In this document: positions 1 to 7,817 of the stretch, in pieces
Layout of the letters: each line of letters starts with the position of its first letter
Numbering within the stretch: position 1 is the stretch's first letter
Source of the DNA: HIMB59 sp038124765
Lineage (GTDB): Bacteria; Pseudomonadota; Alphaproteobacteria; HIMB59
DNA: 16,128 nt
Assembly (NCBI GenBank): GCA_038124765.1
Contig: JAYPCO010000024.1
Span: forward strand, 1 to 16,128
Reading direction: 5' to 3'
The notes under the pieces: model-generated
What the model saw: only the letters and a program-made list of their open reading frames with translations
What the model was told of the DNA's origin: nothing
Databases searched by the model: none
Position numbers and translations under genes: made by a program

Positions 1-965
1 TTAAATGTATAGAATTGATCCTGCATGCCGATATAGAACATTTTAGGATTATCAACCCAAACTACACCTTTATATAAACCTAAAGGCCATAAACAGTTAT
101 TTGTCTTGAGTTTTAAATCATCAGGTAAAAATGGGAAATGGTGTAAATAACCAGTACAAAGAATAATCGCATCGACTACCCTTGTGGAACCATCAATAAA
201 ATGAACTTTATTACCTTCTTCAATGTGATCGATTAATGGCACTTGAGAAAAATTATCAGGCCAGTGAAAGTGAGTAGGGCCACTTCGATAACTAATCGTT
301 ACAGATTTACAACCATACTTCCAACATTGTGATGCAATATCTTCTGCCGAATAGCTTCTACCAACAATTAACAGATCTTTATTTTTAAATTCTAAAGCAT
401 CTCTAAAATCATGAGAGTGCATTACTCTTCCGCCAAATTTATTTAAACCTGGGAAATCTGGAATACTCGGTGTTGAGAAATGACCAGTTGCACAAACCAC
501 ATAATCAAACTCTTCAGTTGTTTTAGTATCATTAACAAGATTGTGAGCGGTCACAGTAAAATTATCTTTATCTTTGTTATAGACGACATTTCTTACAGGA
601 GTTCTAAATTTAATTTTATCTCTAAAATTAGATTTTTTTAATCTTCCTTGGATATAATCCAACATCACCGCTCTTGGAGGATAAGAAGCGATTGGTTTTC
701 CAAAATGTTCTTCAAAGGTGTAATCTGCAAACTCTAAACATTCTTTTGGTCCGTTTGACCAAAGGTATCGATACATACTACAATGAACTGGTTCTCCGTA
801 TTCATCAGTTCCAGTTCTCCAAGTATAATTCCATAATCCACCCCAATCCTCTTGCTTTTCATAACAAACAATCTCTGGGATACTAACGCCGTTTCTTTCG
901 GCTGATTCAAAAGCTCTTAACTGTGCTAAACCACTTGGTCCTGCACCAATGACACAAACTCGCAT
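1..965 (-). CDS. tmm: Trimethylamine monooxygenase, flavin-containing (3'-truncated by window edge)
   Basis: Predicted to oxidise trimethylamine to trimethylamine N-oxide with FAD, NADPH and O2 in the cytoplasm. The visible 321 residues begin MRVCVIGAGPSGLAQ, giving the FAD-binding GxGxxG at residues 7-12. Near residue 172 lies the flavin-monooxygenase signature FGGRVMHSHDF (FxGxxxHxxx[F/Y]). Near residue 200 is the NADPH-binding segment GRSYSAED. The later LWPLGLYKGVVW stretch is typical of the bacterial Tmm/FMO group. The family is about 445 residues long, so roughly the last 120 lie beyond position 1. The start is ATG at 965-963, with a strong AGGAGGA (complement of 970-976) 4 nt upstream. 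It is divergent from the mgd-mgs operon, which supports methylated amines as substrate. A bacterial FMO acting on another amine or on indole is possible but less likely in this context. Confidence 0.87.
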   Translation of the reverse strand, partial: MRVCVIGAGPSGLAQLRAFESAERNGVSIPEIVCYEKQEDWGGLWNYTWRTGTDEYGEPVHCSMYRYLWSNGPKECLEFADYTFEEHFGKPIASYPPRAVMLDYIQGRLKKSNFRDKIKFRTPVRNVVYNKDKDNFTVTAHNLVNDTKTTEEFDYVVCATGHFSTPSIPDFPGLNKFGGRVMHSHDFRDALEFKNKDLLIVGRSYSAEDIASQCWKYGCKSVTISYRSGPTHFHWPDNFSQVPLIDHIEEGNKVHFIDGSTRVVDAIILCTGYLHHFPFLPDDLKLKTNNCLWPLGLYKGVVWVDNPKMFYIGMQDQFYTF

Positions 966-1112
966 AAAATCCTCCTATAAATAAGTCGTCAAAAGTTTAT
1001 TTAAATTTATATTTACATAATCATCAATATTTTTTTGTGTAAAAATTGTCGTATTAAATTTTTAGAAATATTTATTTAAATATTGATTCTTTTTATTCAT
1101 TGGTGTGTTTTG

Positions 1113-1136
1113 AAATAGTTTAATTATCAACTATTT
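1113..1136. repeat. 8-bp inverted repeat in the tmm/mgdA intergenic region
   Basis: The arms AAATAGTT (1113-1120) and AACTATTT (1129-1136) are perfect reverse complements separated by TAATTATC. It could be an operator for a second regulator or a weak hairpin. No poly-T tract follows on either strand that would suggest termination. In DNA this AT-rich a perfect 8-bp repeat can arise by chance, so a function is only suggested by its mid-intergenic position. Confidence 0.35.
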
Positions 1137-1208
1137 AAAGATAGAAATAATGACAGATTAACTCAAATATTGTCAATAAATTCAAGGTTTAATAGGCTAT
1201 TATTAAAT

Positions 1209-1227
1209 TGTTTCATAATTTGAAACA
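1209..1227. promoter_or_regulatory. Palindromic operator upstream of the mgd-mgs operon (probable IclR-family site)
   Basis: TGTTTCATAATTTGAAACA is a perfect palindrome with 7-bp arms and a 5-nt centre, ending 54 bp before the mgdA ATG. The block at 1208-1230 recurs base for base at 11432-11454, upstream of the second operon. The form TTYCA-N5-TGRAA is shared with the site at 10615-10629 in front of the IclR gene, and IclR-family operators commonly have this short inverted-repeat shape. Assigning it to the IclR protein encoded at 10646 is inference. Confidence 0.75.
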
Positions 1228-1281
1228 CTATTTATATCTAATTTAAAACCGATTGTATTATCGCTGCTGTTAAAGGTAAAA

Positions 1282-2388
1282 ATGCAAAAATATTCAATAT
1301 TCAGTTTAGTTAAAAATGCATTTTCCAATCATGAAAATTGGGAAGTAGCATGGAAAGATCCTCAACCAAAAAAAGAATACGATGTTGTTATTGTTGGTGG
1401 CGGCGGTCATGGTTTAGCAACAGCTTATTATTTAGCAAAAGAACATGGCATTACTAATGTTGCAATTTTAGAAAANNNNNNNNNNNNNNNNNNNNNNNNN
1501 NNNNNNNNNNNNNNNNNNNNNNNNNNNNNNNNNNNNNNNNNNNNNNNNNNNNNNNNNNNNNNNNNNNNNNNNNNNGGACGTGAAGATTTAAAAAAAATGA
1601 TTCCTTTTGCAGATTTTTCTGACTCTTGTCGTTTTCCTATCTTTGGAGGTTTAATGCAACCTCGTGGCGGAACTGCTCGTCATGATGCTGTAGCTTGGGG
1701 CTATGCTCGTCAAGCTGATGCTATGGGCGTTGATATTATTCAAAATTGCGAAGTTACTGGTTTTGATGTTAACAATGGAAAAATTGAAGGTGTTCGAACT
1801 TCACGAGGAGATATCAAGGCAAAAAAAGTTGGTTTATGTGTTGCAGGTAGCACTACCTTGCTTGCAGATATGTTAAACATGAGACTGCCTATTGAGGCGC
1901 ATGTTTTACAAGCATGTGTTTCTGAACCGGTGAAACCATTATTAGATCATGTTGTTACTTTTGGTGCTGGTCATTTTTACTGCAGTCAGTCGGATAAAGG
2001 AGAAATGGTGATGGGCGGCGATCTAGATGGATATAACAGTTATGCTCAACGTGGAAATATGCCAATGATTCAGCATGTGTTAACAGGCGGTTTAGCTGTT
2101 TTCCCAAATTTTAGTCGACTTAAAATGCTTAGAACTTGGGGCGGAATTATGGATATGTCCATGGATGGTTCTCCTATTATTGATAAAACTCACATTGATG
2201 GAGTTTATTTAAATTGTGGCTGGTGCTACGGTGGTTTCAAAGCAACTCCATGTTCAGGTTGGGTTTTTGCGCATACCATCGCTAAGAATGAAGTTCATGA
2301 ATTAAATGCAGATTTTAATTTAGAGAGATTTCATAGTGGTAATTTAATTGATGAAAAAGGTGTCGGCCCTAAGCCGTGGATTGGATAA
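1282..2388 (+). CDS. mgdA: N-methylglutamate dehydrogenase subunit A (sarcosine oxidase beta-like, FAD/FMN); internal assembly gap
   Basis: Catalytic flavoprotein subunit of N-methylglutamate dehydrogenase. With MgdBCD it oxidises N-methylglutamate to glutamate and delivers the methyl carbon to tetrahydrofolate. The N-terminus MQKYSIFSLVKNAF and the dinucleotide-binding IVGGGGHGLATAYYLA (residues about 37-52) are characteristic of SoxB. RGGTARHDAVAWGYA carries the His (codon 1681-1683) corresponding to the covalent-FMN His of heterotetrameric sarcosine oxidase beta subunits. The C-terminal CGWCYGGFKATP motif is also typical. A 100-N gap (1476-1575) removes the region after the Rossmann strand. 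By family length (about 415 residues) the true missing segment is longer than 33 codons. It heads the operon, with 3 nt between its stop and mgdB. A true sarcosine oxidase is the alternative, but the adjacent mgsABC argues for N-methylglutamate. Confidence 0.87.
   Translation: MQKYSIFSLVKNAFSNHENWEVAWKDPQPKKEYDVVIVGGGGHGLATAYYLAKEHGITNVAILEXXXXXXXXXXXXXXXXXXXXXXXXXXXXXXXXXXGREDLKKMIPFADFSDSCRFPIFGGLMQPRGGTARHDAVAWGYARQADAMGVDIIQNCEVTGFDVNNGKIEGVRTSRGDIKAKKVGLCVAGSTTLLADMLNMRLPIEAHVLQACVSEPVKPLLDHVVTFGAGHFYCSQSDKGEMVMGGDLDGYNSYAQRGNMPMIQHVLTGGLAVFPNFSRLKMLRTWGGIMDMSMDGSPIIDKTHIDGVYLNCGWCYGGFKATPCSGWVFAHTIAKNEVHELNADFNLERFHSGNLIDEKGVGPKPWIG
1476..1575. other. Assembly gap (100 N) inside mgdA
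   Basis: This run of exactly 100 N is a conventional scaffold gap of unknown size. The flanks do not overlap each other. The reading frame resumes after it with SoxB-like sequence (GREDLKKMIPF). If the His at codon 1681-1683 corresponds to the FMN-attachment His at about residue 173 of sarcosine oxidase beta, the real gap is about 70-75 codons (about 220 nt) rather than 33. Confidence 0.9.
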
Positions 2389-2391
2389 TCA

Positions 2392-2661
2392 ATGTTAGAA
2401 ATTAAATGTCCTTATTGCGGTAAACGCTCTCAAAATGAATTTGCTTACGGTGGAGATGCTACTATCAAAAGACCTGAGTTGGGTAAAGAAGTATCATTAA
2501 AAGAATGGGATGATTTTGTTTACTACAGAGATAACCCAAGAGGTAAACACTTTGAATTATGGCACCATGTTTCAGGATGCAGACAGTGGTTTAAAGCTTC
2601 TCGAGATACTGCAACTCATGAAATTTTTGAGACATGTAAAATGAATGAGGAATGCAAATGA
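2392..2661 (+). CDS. mgdB: N-methylglutamate dehydrogenase subunit B (sarcosine oxidase delta-like, zinc-binding)
   Basis: Small structural subunit of the four-subunit dehydrogenase, 89 residues, close to the usual SoxD length of 90-110. It begins MLEIKCPYCGKR and contains EFAYGGDA, the RDNPRGKHFELW block, the HVSGCRQWF block and RDTATHEI, all hallmarks of the SoxD family. Cys6, Cys9, His59 and Cys63 fall exactly where the single zinc site lies in heterotetrameric sarcosine oxidase delta subunits, so zinc binding is expected. Its stop overlaps the mgdC start in an ATGA (2658-2661), which implies translational coupling and 1:1 synthesis with the large subunit. Confidence 0.9.
   Translation: MLEIKCPYCGKRSQNEFAYGGDATIKRPELGKEVSLKEWDDFVYYRDNPRGKHFELWHHVSGCRQWFKASRDTATHEIFETCKMNEECK
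2647..2651 (+). promoter_or_regulatory. Ribosome binding site that decides the mgdC start
   Basis: GAGGA lies 6 nt before the ATG at 2658 but only 1 nt before the alternative in-frame ATG at 2652. The downstream ATG is therefore preferred, and it forms the ATGA overlap with the mgdB stop. Confidence 0.65.
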
Positions 2662-5657
2662 GTAACAATTATAGAACAACAAATTCATCAGGCCTTATTA
2701 ATAAAAATAAAAGAATTAACTTTACCTTTAATGGAGTCTCTTACCAGGGTTACGAAGGAGATACTCTCGCTTCTGCATTAATTGCAAATGGTGTTCACTT
2801 AGTAGGAAGAAGTTTTAAATATCATCGCCCTAGAGGGTTTATTGGAGTAGGTGTCGAAGAACCAAATGCTATGGTTCAATTACATGAAGGCAATCGCTCG
2901 GAGCCAAATATTATGGCAACGGAAGTTGAGATCGTAGAAGGCTTAATAGCTAAGAGTCAAAATTGTTGGCCCTCTGTTAAATTTGATATAGGTGAGATTA
3001 ATAATTTACTAAATCGTTTTTTCCCGGCTGGTTTTTATTACAAAACATTTATGTGGCCCAAAAGTTTTTGGTTTAAGGTTTACGAACCGATAATTCGTAA
3101 AGCTGCTGGTATGGGTGTTGCGCCTCTAAGCCCTGACCCAGATAGATATGAACATAACTATGAACACTGTGATGTTCTTGTTGTGGGCTCAGGTCCTTCA
3201 GGTTTAGCGAGTGCTTTAGCTGCAGCTAAAAATGGGGCAAGAGTAATTTTAGCTGAAGATAAAGCTCATTTTGGCGGATCTTTATTAAATGATGATGTCA
3301 CTATTGGCAATATGTCCGGTAAAGAGTGGGCAAGTGATGTAATTACTCAACTTAAAAACCACCCAAATGTGATTTTGAAGAGTAGATCTCAGGTATTCGG
3401 TTATTACGATCATAACATGACAGTGATGTTTGAGAGAGTGAGCGATCATTTAGAAAAGCCAAGTAAATATACACCCAGACAGCGACTACATTATATTCGT
3501 GCGGGGGAAGTAATCGTATCTACCGGTTCTATTGAGCGTCCCATATCTTTTGGAAACAATGATCGACCAGGTATCTTTTTAGCCTCAGCTGCTCGAGAGT
3601 ATATGAAGGTCTATGAAACTTTAGTGGGAAAGAAACCGATTATATTTACAAACAATGACAGTGCCTATGCTACAGCATTAGAGTTTATCAAAAATGACAT
3701 TACTCCTGTAATAGTTGATACTAGAGACTCTTCAGATGGTGATCTTGTTAAGGAAGTACAAAGTAAAGGGATTAATATTCGATTTAATTCTGGAATAGCC
3801 AATACTAAAGGTCATTTAAAAATTAAATCTGCACAAATTGGCAAACTAGACCATACAAAAGAAAATTTTATTTCCTTAGAACAAGTAGATTGTGATTGCA
3901 TTTGTATGTCAGGTGGTTGGACTCCCACAGTTCATCTTTCCTCACAGGCAGGTAATAAATTAAAATTTAATGAAAGCATAGATGCCTTTGTTCCTAATCA
4001 GAAAAGACAAAAAGAAACTGCCATCGGTGCTGCTAATGGATCTTTTACTTTAGATCAATCTTTAGCAGAGGGTTTTCAAATTGGCTTTGAATTATCCAAT
4101 AAGTTTACAAATCAAAACACTAAAACCGATAAACCACAATCGAATGAACCCCATCAAAACCCTCATGAAAAACTATGGTGTATGCCACTGCCTGAAGGAG
4201 AAAAACCAAAACAATTTATAGATTTTCAAAATGATGTTGCGGTCTCTGATGTGGAACTTGCGCTGCGGGAAGGTTTTCGTTCAATTGAACACGTCAAAAG
4301 ATATACCACACTGGGTATGGCTGGCGATCAAGGTAAAACCAGTAATTTAAATGGCCTTCAATATGTTTCTAAGATTCAAAAGAAAATTGTCCCTGAAGTA
4401 GGTCACACAACCTTTAGACCTCCTTATACCCCTGTCACCATTGGTACCATTGTTGGAAGGGAAGTGGGTAATCATTATTTACCAACAAGAAAATCACCTA
4501 TTCATACTTGGCACGAAGAACACAATGCTGTTTTTACAGCGGTGGGTTTATGGCTAAGGCCTCGTTACTACCCAAGAGGTACAGAAACTATGAGCGATGC
4601 TGTAAACCGAGAAGCTCTTAATGTTAGAAAAAATGTTGGTATTTGTGATGTAACAACTTTAGGTAAAATTGATATCAAAGGTCCAGATGCCCCAGAATTT
4701 TTAAATAGAGTTTACACAAACGCCTGGTTAAAGCTTCCTGTGGGCAAAGCTCGATACGGAGTGATGTTGCGAGAAGATGGAATGGTATTTGATGATGGTA
4801 CAACTACTCGCTTATCAGAAAATCATTTCCACATGACTACAACAACAGCTCAAGCAGCAAATGTTTTATCTCACCTTGAATATTATTTACAAGTGGTATG
4901 GCCTGATCTTGATGTTAATGTTTTATCAACAACTGAGCAGTGGGCAGGTGTTGCAGTTGCTGGACCTAAATCTAGAGAGTTATTAGCTGCAATGTTTCCT
5001 GATTTAGATTTAAGCAATGAAGGATTGCCCTTCATGGGAGTTGTTGACTCTTCTTTAGATGGCATCCCTGCAAGGATTTACAGAATTTCCTTTTCTGGTG
5101 AACTGGCCTATGAAGTAAACGTTGAATCTAATTACGGTATTCACCTATGGAAAAAAATTATGCAAGTGGGTGAAAAATTTGGTGTTCAGGCTTACGGTAC
5201 GGAAGCGCTAGCCACATTACGTATTGAAATGGGACACGTAGCAGGTCCTGAGTTAGATGGAAGAACTATCCCTTATGATATAGGTTTACAAGGTATGGTT
5301 AGTGATAAAAAAGACTTCATCGGTAAAAGATCTTTATCAAAAGATGCATTTACAGCAGCTGATCGACCAACGATAGTAGGATTAGTTCCCTTAGATCGTA
5401 AAACAAAAATTCCAGAAGGCTCTCATTTGGTAGAAGATGATAAGGCGCCTACACCCGTTAAAAAATTAGGACATGTCTCTTCTTCTTGTTGGAGCGTTGA
5501 AACGAATAATCCTTTTTCAATTGCGATTGTCAAAGATGGAAAAAATCAGATTGGAAAAAATTTATTTGCTGTATCTCCTCTTAAAGATATTTCTGTTCCT
5601 GTGGAAGTCGTTTCTTCTCATTATGTGGATCCAAAGGGTGAAAGGGTAAGGTCCTAA
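2658..5657 (+). CDS. mgdC: N-methylglutamate dehydrogenase subunit C (sarcosine oxidase alpha-like; NAD and tetrahydrofolate domains)
   Basis: Large subunit, 999 residues, comparable to SoxA at about 965-1000. Domains in order: an N-terminal ferredoxin-like fold (about 20-105) with GYEGDTLASALIANG and FKYHRPRG; a Rossmann domain with VVGSGPSGLASALAAAKNGA starting near residue 175; a second nucleotide-binding half with the SoxA block DFQNDVAVSDVELALREGF and YTTLGMAGDQGKTSN; and a C-terminal aminomethyltransferase-like (GcvT) domain from about residue 640 that binds tetrahydrofolate. By analogy with sarcosine oxidase, the imine product reaches this last domain and is captured as 5,10-methylene-tetrahydrofolate. 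It is translationally coupled to mgdB, and mgdD starts 1 nt after its stop. The start at 2658 is chosen on ribosome-site spacing. Confidence 0.9.
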   Translation: MSNNYRTTNSSGLINKNKRINFTFNGVSYQGYEGDTLASALIANGVHLVGRSFKYHRPRGFIGVGVEEPNAMVQLHEGNRSEPNIMATEVEIVEGLIAKSQNCWPSVKFDIGEINNLLNRFFPAGFYYKTFMWPKSFWFKVYEPIIRKAAGMGVAPLSPDPDRYEHNYEHCDVLVVGSGPSGLASALAAAKNGARVILAEDKAHFGGSLLNDDVTIGNMSGKEWASDVITQLKNHPNVILKSRSQVFGYYDHNMTVMFERVSDHLEKPSKYTPRQRLHYIRAGEVIVSTGSIERPISFGNNDRPGIFLASAAREYMKVYETLVGKKPIIFTNNDSAYATALEFIKNDITPVIVDTRDSSDGDLVKEVQSKGINIRFNSGIANTKGHLKIKSAQIGKLDHTKENFISLEQVDCDCICMSGGWTPTVHLSSQAGNKLKFNESIDAFVPNQKRQKETAIGAANGSFTLDQSLAEGFQIGFELSNKFTNQNTKTDKPQSNEPHQNPHEKLWCMPLPEGEKPKQFIDFQNDVAVSDVELALREGFRSIEHVKRYTTLGMAGDQGKTSNLNGLQYVSKIQKKIVPEVGHTTFRPPYTPVTIGTIVGREVGNHYLPTRKSPIHTWHEEHNAVFTAVGLWLRPRYYPRGTETMSDAVNREALNVRKNVGICDVTTLGKIDIKGPDAPEFLNRVYTNAWLKLPVGKARYGVMLREDGMVFDDGTTTRLSENHFHMTTTTAQAANVLSHLEYYLQVVWPDLDVNVLSTTEQWAGVAVAGPKSRELLAAMFPDLDLSNEGLPFMGVVDSSLDGIPARIYRISFSGELAYEVNVESNYGIHLWKKIMQVGEKFGVQAYGTEALATLRIEMGHVAGPELDGRTIPYDIGLQGMVSDKKDFIGKRSLSKDAFTAADRPTIVGLVPLDRKTKIPEGSHLVEDDKAPTPVKKLGHVSSSCWSVETNNPFSIAIVKDGKNQIGKNLFAVSPLKDISVPVEVVSSHYVDPKGERVRS

Positions 5658-5658
5658 T

Positions 5659-6255
5659 ATGTCTAATAATTTAAATATTTCCCCACTGCATTTTGACCAT
5701 AAACTTGGTTTATTTGGTGATCATGATGGAAAAGGTGATTTGCTTAAAATATCAGAACTACAAGGTCATTTTATATTCCAAGTAGCTAAGTTTAAAAAAA
5801 GCAATGTAGATATTAACTCTGTTCGAATTGATAATTTGAACTTACCTTCAGAAAACCCCCATGTTACTTCAAATGATCAAACTAGGGTTTTATGGTCAGG
5901 TCCAAATGTTTGGATCGTCATTTCCAAAAAAACTGACATTAATACTGTTATTCAATCATCGTGTAATGAAAACGACTTCGCCATTACAGACTTATCTCAT
6001 TCAAGAGCTGCTATTAAATTAGAAGGCCCAAAAGCATTAGATGTTTTAAAAAAAGGATCTCCTTTAAATTTCAACGAAGAAGTCTTTAAGGTTAATCATT
6101 GCGCTAGTACAACTTATAACGGCATTAACATTCTTATTGACTACATTAATAGCAATCCAAAAACACTTCATCTTTATGCATTAAGAAGTTTTGGTGGATC
6201 GTTTTATCACAGTATTACCGACTCTGCGCTAGAGTATGGTTACGAAGGAGTTTAA
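5659..6255 (+). CDS. mgdD: N-methylglutamate dehydrogenase subunit D (sarcosine oxidase gamma-like)
   Basis: Fourth subunit, 198 residues, with a GcvT/YgfZ-related fold that packs against the alpha subunit. The diagnostic pieces are LWSGPNVWIVI, DLSHSRAAIKLEGPKALDVLKKG (near the middle) and the C-terminal LRSFGGSFYH segment, all matching SoxG organisation. Sequence conservation in this family is low, and the call leans partly on its position between SoxA-like and MgsA-like genes. It begins 1 nt after the mgdC stop and ends 2 nt before mgsA. The mgsA ribosome site (GAAGGAG, 6244-6250) lies inside its 3' end. Confidence 0.82.
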   Translation: MSNNLNISPLHFDHKLGLFGDHDGKGDLLKISELQGHFIFQVAKFKKSNVDINSVRIDNLNLPSENPHVTSNDQTRVLWSGPNVWIVISKKTDINTVIQSSCNENDFAITDLSHSRAAIKLEGPKALDVLKKGSPLNFNEEVFKVNHCASTTYNGINILIDYINSNPKTLHLYALRSFGGSFYHSITDSALEYGYEGV

Positions 6256-6257
6256 GC

Positions 6258-7136
6258 ATGTGTGGCATTGTTGGAATTTATCTTAAGAATAAAAAATACA
6301 ATAAACAGTTAGGAAAGTTGTTAACTGGGATGATGAATAATATGGCGTCTCGTGGCCCTGATAGTGCTGGATTTGCTGTTTATAATAAATCTAATAATTT
6401 TAAATATACTATTTGTCTTCATGGTTCATTAAATTCAAAAGATTTACAAAAAAATTTAAAAACAAAAATTAAATCTTTCAAATTAAAAACAATTTCTGAT
6501 CATGTTGTGATTATAACTGCTGCTAAACCAGAAAAAGTACTTCCTTTATTAAAATCAATTGCAGGTATTGAGTTAGTTGGGTATGGAAAGTCTATTGAAA
6601 TTTTTAAACAAGTAGGCAACCCTAAGGATGTGGTTAAAAAATTTGCTTTAGATAAGTTTTCTGGGTCTCATGCAATTGGCCATACTCGAATGGCTACTGA
6701 AAGTGCTATTACAACAAACGGTTCTCATCCTTATTCAACCGGTGAAGATGAATGTTTGGTACACAACGGATCATTGTCTAATCATAATAATTTAAGAAGA
6801 ACATTAATTAAAAATGGAATTGAATTTAAATCCCAGAACGATACTGAAGTAGCAGCAGGTTATATCTCTGATAGTTTAATGAATAAAAAGTCTTTGAAAG
6901 ATACGCTTACGAGCGGTTTAAAAGATCTTGATGGTTTTTATACTTTTATTACGGGAACCAGGGATGGTTTTGCAGTGGTGAGAGATGAAATAGCCTGCAA
7001 ACCAGCTGTAATTGCAGAGACTAAAGATTATGTTGCTATTGCATCAGAATTCCAAGCAATGGCTCATTTACCAGATGTAAATAAAGCCAATATTTACGAA
7101 CCAAAACCAGGTGTCGTATATTCATGGGGTTCGTAA
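6258..7136 (+). CDS. mgsA: N-methylglutamate synthase subunit A (class II glutamine amidotransferase)
   Basis: 292 residues with the N-terminal-nucleophile amidotransferase fold of the glutamate synthase family. After Met removal Cys2 (MCGIVGIYL) becomes the nucleophile. The oxyanion-hole pair Asn170-Gly171 (VHNGSLSN), Arg144 (GHTRMATES) and Asp195 (QNDTE) are all present, so the site looks competent to cleave a gamma-amide such as gamma-glutamylmethylamide. With MgsB and MgsC it forms a split glutamate-synthase-like enzyme that moves methylamine to the alpha position to give N-methylglutamate. A good GAAGGAG site lies 7 nt before ATG. Its stop shares one base with the mgsB start (TAATG). A paralogue with the same catalytic residues occurs at 14371-15312. 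Confidence 0.88.
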   Translation: MCGIVGIYLKNKKYNKQLGKLLTGMMNNMASRGPDSAGFAVYNKSNNFKYTICLHGSLNSKDLQKNLKTKIKSFKLKTISDHVVIITAAKPEKVLPLLKSIAGIELVGYGKSIEIFKQVGNPKDVVKKFALDKFSGSHAIGHTRMATESAITTNGSHPYSTGEDECLVHNGSLSNHNNLRRTLIKNGIEFKSQNDTEVAAGYISDSLMNKKSLKDTLTSGLKDLDGFYTFITGTRDGFAVVRDEIACKPAVIAETKDYVAIASEFQAMAHLPDVNKANIYEPKPGVVYSWGS

Positions 7137-7816
7137 TGAATTTAGATTTAACAAAAAAAAATCTTAGTGATGTGAATTATTTCCTTCAGCATCTGGATAA
7201 GAAATCTAATGAAAGAGACTTTGTTATTAAGAACCCTCTTGGAAGCCATGCACTTTGTGCTGGTCTTCAAGATGAGATGAGTGTCACAATTAAAGGACAT
7301 GTTGGTTACTATTGTGCAGGGATGAATAAAAATGCTCATGTAACAGTTGAAGGTAATGTAGGAACCGGCGTGGCGGAGAACATGATGTCCGGCACTGTTC
7401 ATGTTAAAGGTAACGCATCTCAATCTGCAGGGGCATCGGGTAATGGTGGCACTTTAATCATTGATGGGGATGCAAGTTCGAGATGTGGCATTTCTATGAA
7501 GGGAATTGATATTATTGTCAAAGGTTCTGTAGGTCATATGTCAGCGTTCATGGCTCAAAGTGGTAACTTAGTCATATTAGGTGATGCTGATGAGTACTTA
7601 GGTGACTCTATTTATGAAGCAAAAATATATTGTATGGGAAAAGTAAAAAGTTTGGGAGCAGACTGTGTGGAGAAAGAAATGAAAAAATCAGACATTGCTG
7701 CTTTACAAGCAATCCTAGATAAAAATAAAATTAAAGCAGATGCTTCAAAGTTCAAACGATATGGTTCTGAGCGAAAACTGTATCATTTCAAAATTGACAA
7801 TGTAGGTAACTATTAA
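7136..7816 (+). CDS. mgsB: N-methylglutamate synthase subunit B (GXGXG / GltB C-terminal-like domain)
   Basis: 226 residues built mostly of the right-handed beta-helix GXGXG repeats that form the C-terminal domain of glutamate synthase. Repeats are visible as GHVGYYCAGM, GNVGTGVAENMMSG, GNASQSAGASGNGG, GDASSRCGISMKG, GSVGHMSAFMAQSG and GDADEYLGDS. There is no catalytic residue of its own; it is a structural subunit between the amidotransferase and FMN subunits. The ATG at 7136 overlaps the mgsA stop by one base. An in-frame ATG at 7124 would add only MGFV and is less likely. mgsC starts 1 nt after its stop. Confidence 0.88.
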   Translation: MNLDLTKKNLSDVNYFLQHLDKKSNERDFVIKNPLGSHALCAGLQDEMSVTIKGHVGYYCAGMNKNAHVTVEGNVGTGVAENMMSGTVHVKGNASQSAGASGNGGTLIIDGDASSRCGISMKGIDIIVKGSVGHMSAFMAQSGNLVILGDADEYLGDSIYEAKIYCMGKVKSLGADCVEKEMKKSDIAALQAILDKNKIKADASKFKRYGSERKLYHFKIDNVGNY

Positions 7817-7817
7817 A

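Larger units (their letters stand above)
966..1281. promoter_or_regulatory. Divergent intergenic region between tmm and mgdA
   Basis: This 316-bp, very AT-rich stretch separates two divergently transcribed genes and must hold both promoters. I see no open reading frame or RNA gene. It contains the palindromic operator-like site at 1209-1227, an inverted repeat at 1113-1136 (AAATAGTT / AACTATTT, 8-nt spacer) and an AT-only palindrome at 1067-1084. The right arm of the 1209-1227 palindrome contains TTGAAA (1220-1225), which resembles a -35 box, but no downstream -10 is convincing enough to assign a promoter. mgdA has a plain Shine-Dalgarno, AAAGG (1272-1276), 5 nt before its ATG. Confidence 0.6.

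Noticed and set aside
674..886. Plus-strand open frame of 70 codons near the left end
   Set aside because: It lies antisense within tmm, has no ribosome site and no recognisable motif; the minus-strand FMO reading is clear.
1282..6255. Heterotetrameric sarcosine oxidase (soxBDAG) as the primary call
   Set aside because: The subunit order and folds fit, but the immediately following mgsABC and divergent tmm favour N-methylglutamate dehydrogenase; sarcosine use is not excluded.
7124..7135. Upstream in-frame ATG for mgsB
   Set aside because: It adds only four residues; the ATG at 7136 overlaps the mgsA stop (TAATG) with GGGG at suitable spacing.
7148..7423. Open frames antisense to mgsB, mgsC, the ligase and the GXGXG genes
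   Set aside because: They are shadows of strongly conserved coding sequence and show no independent motif or ribosome site.
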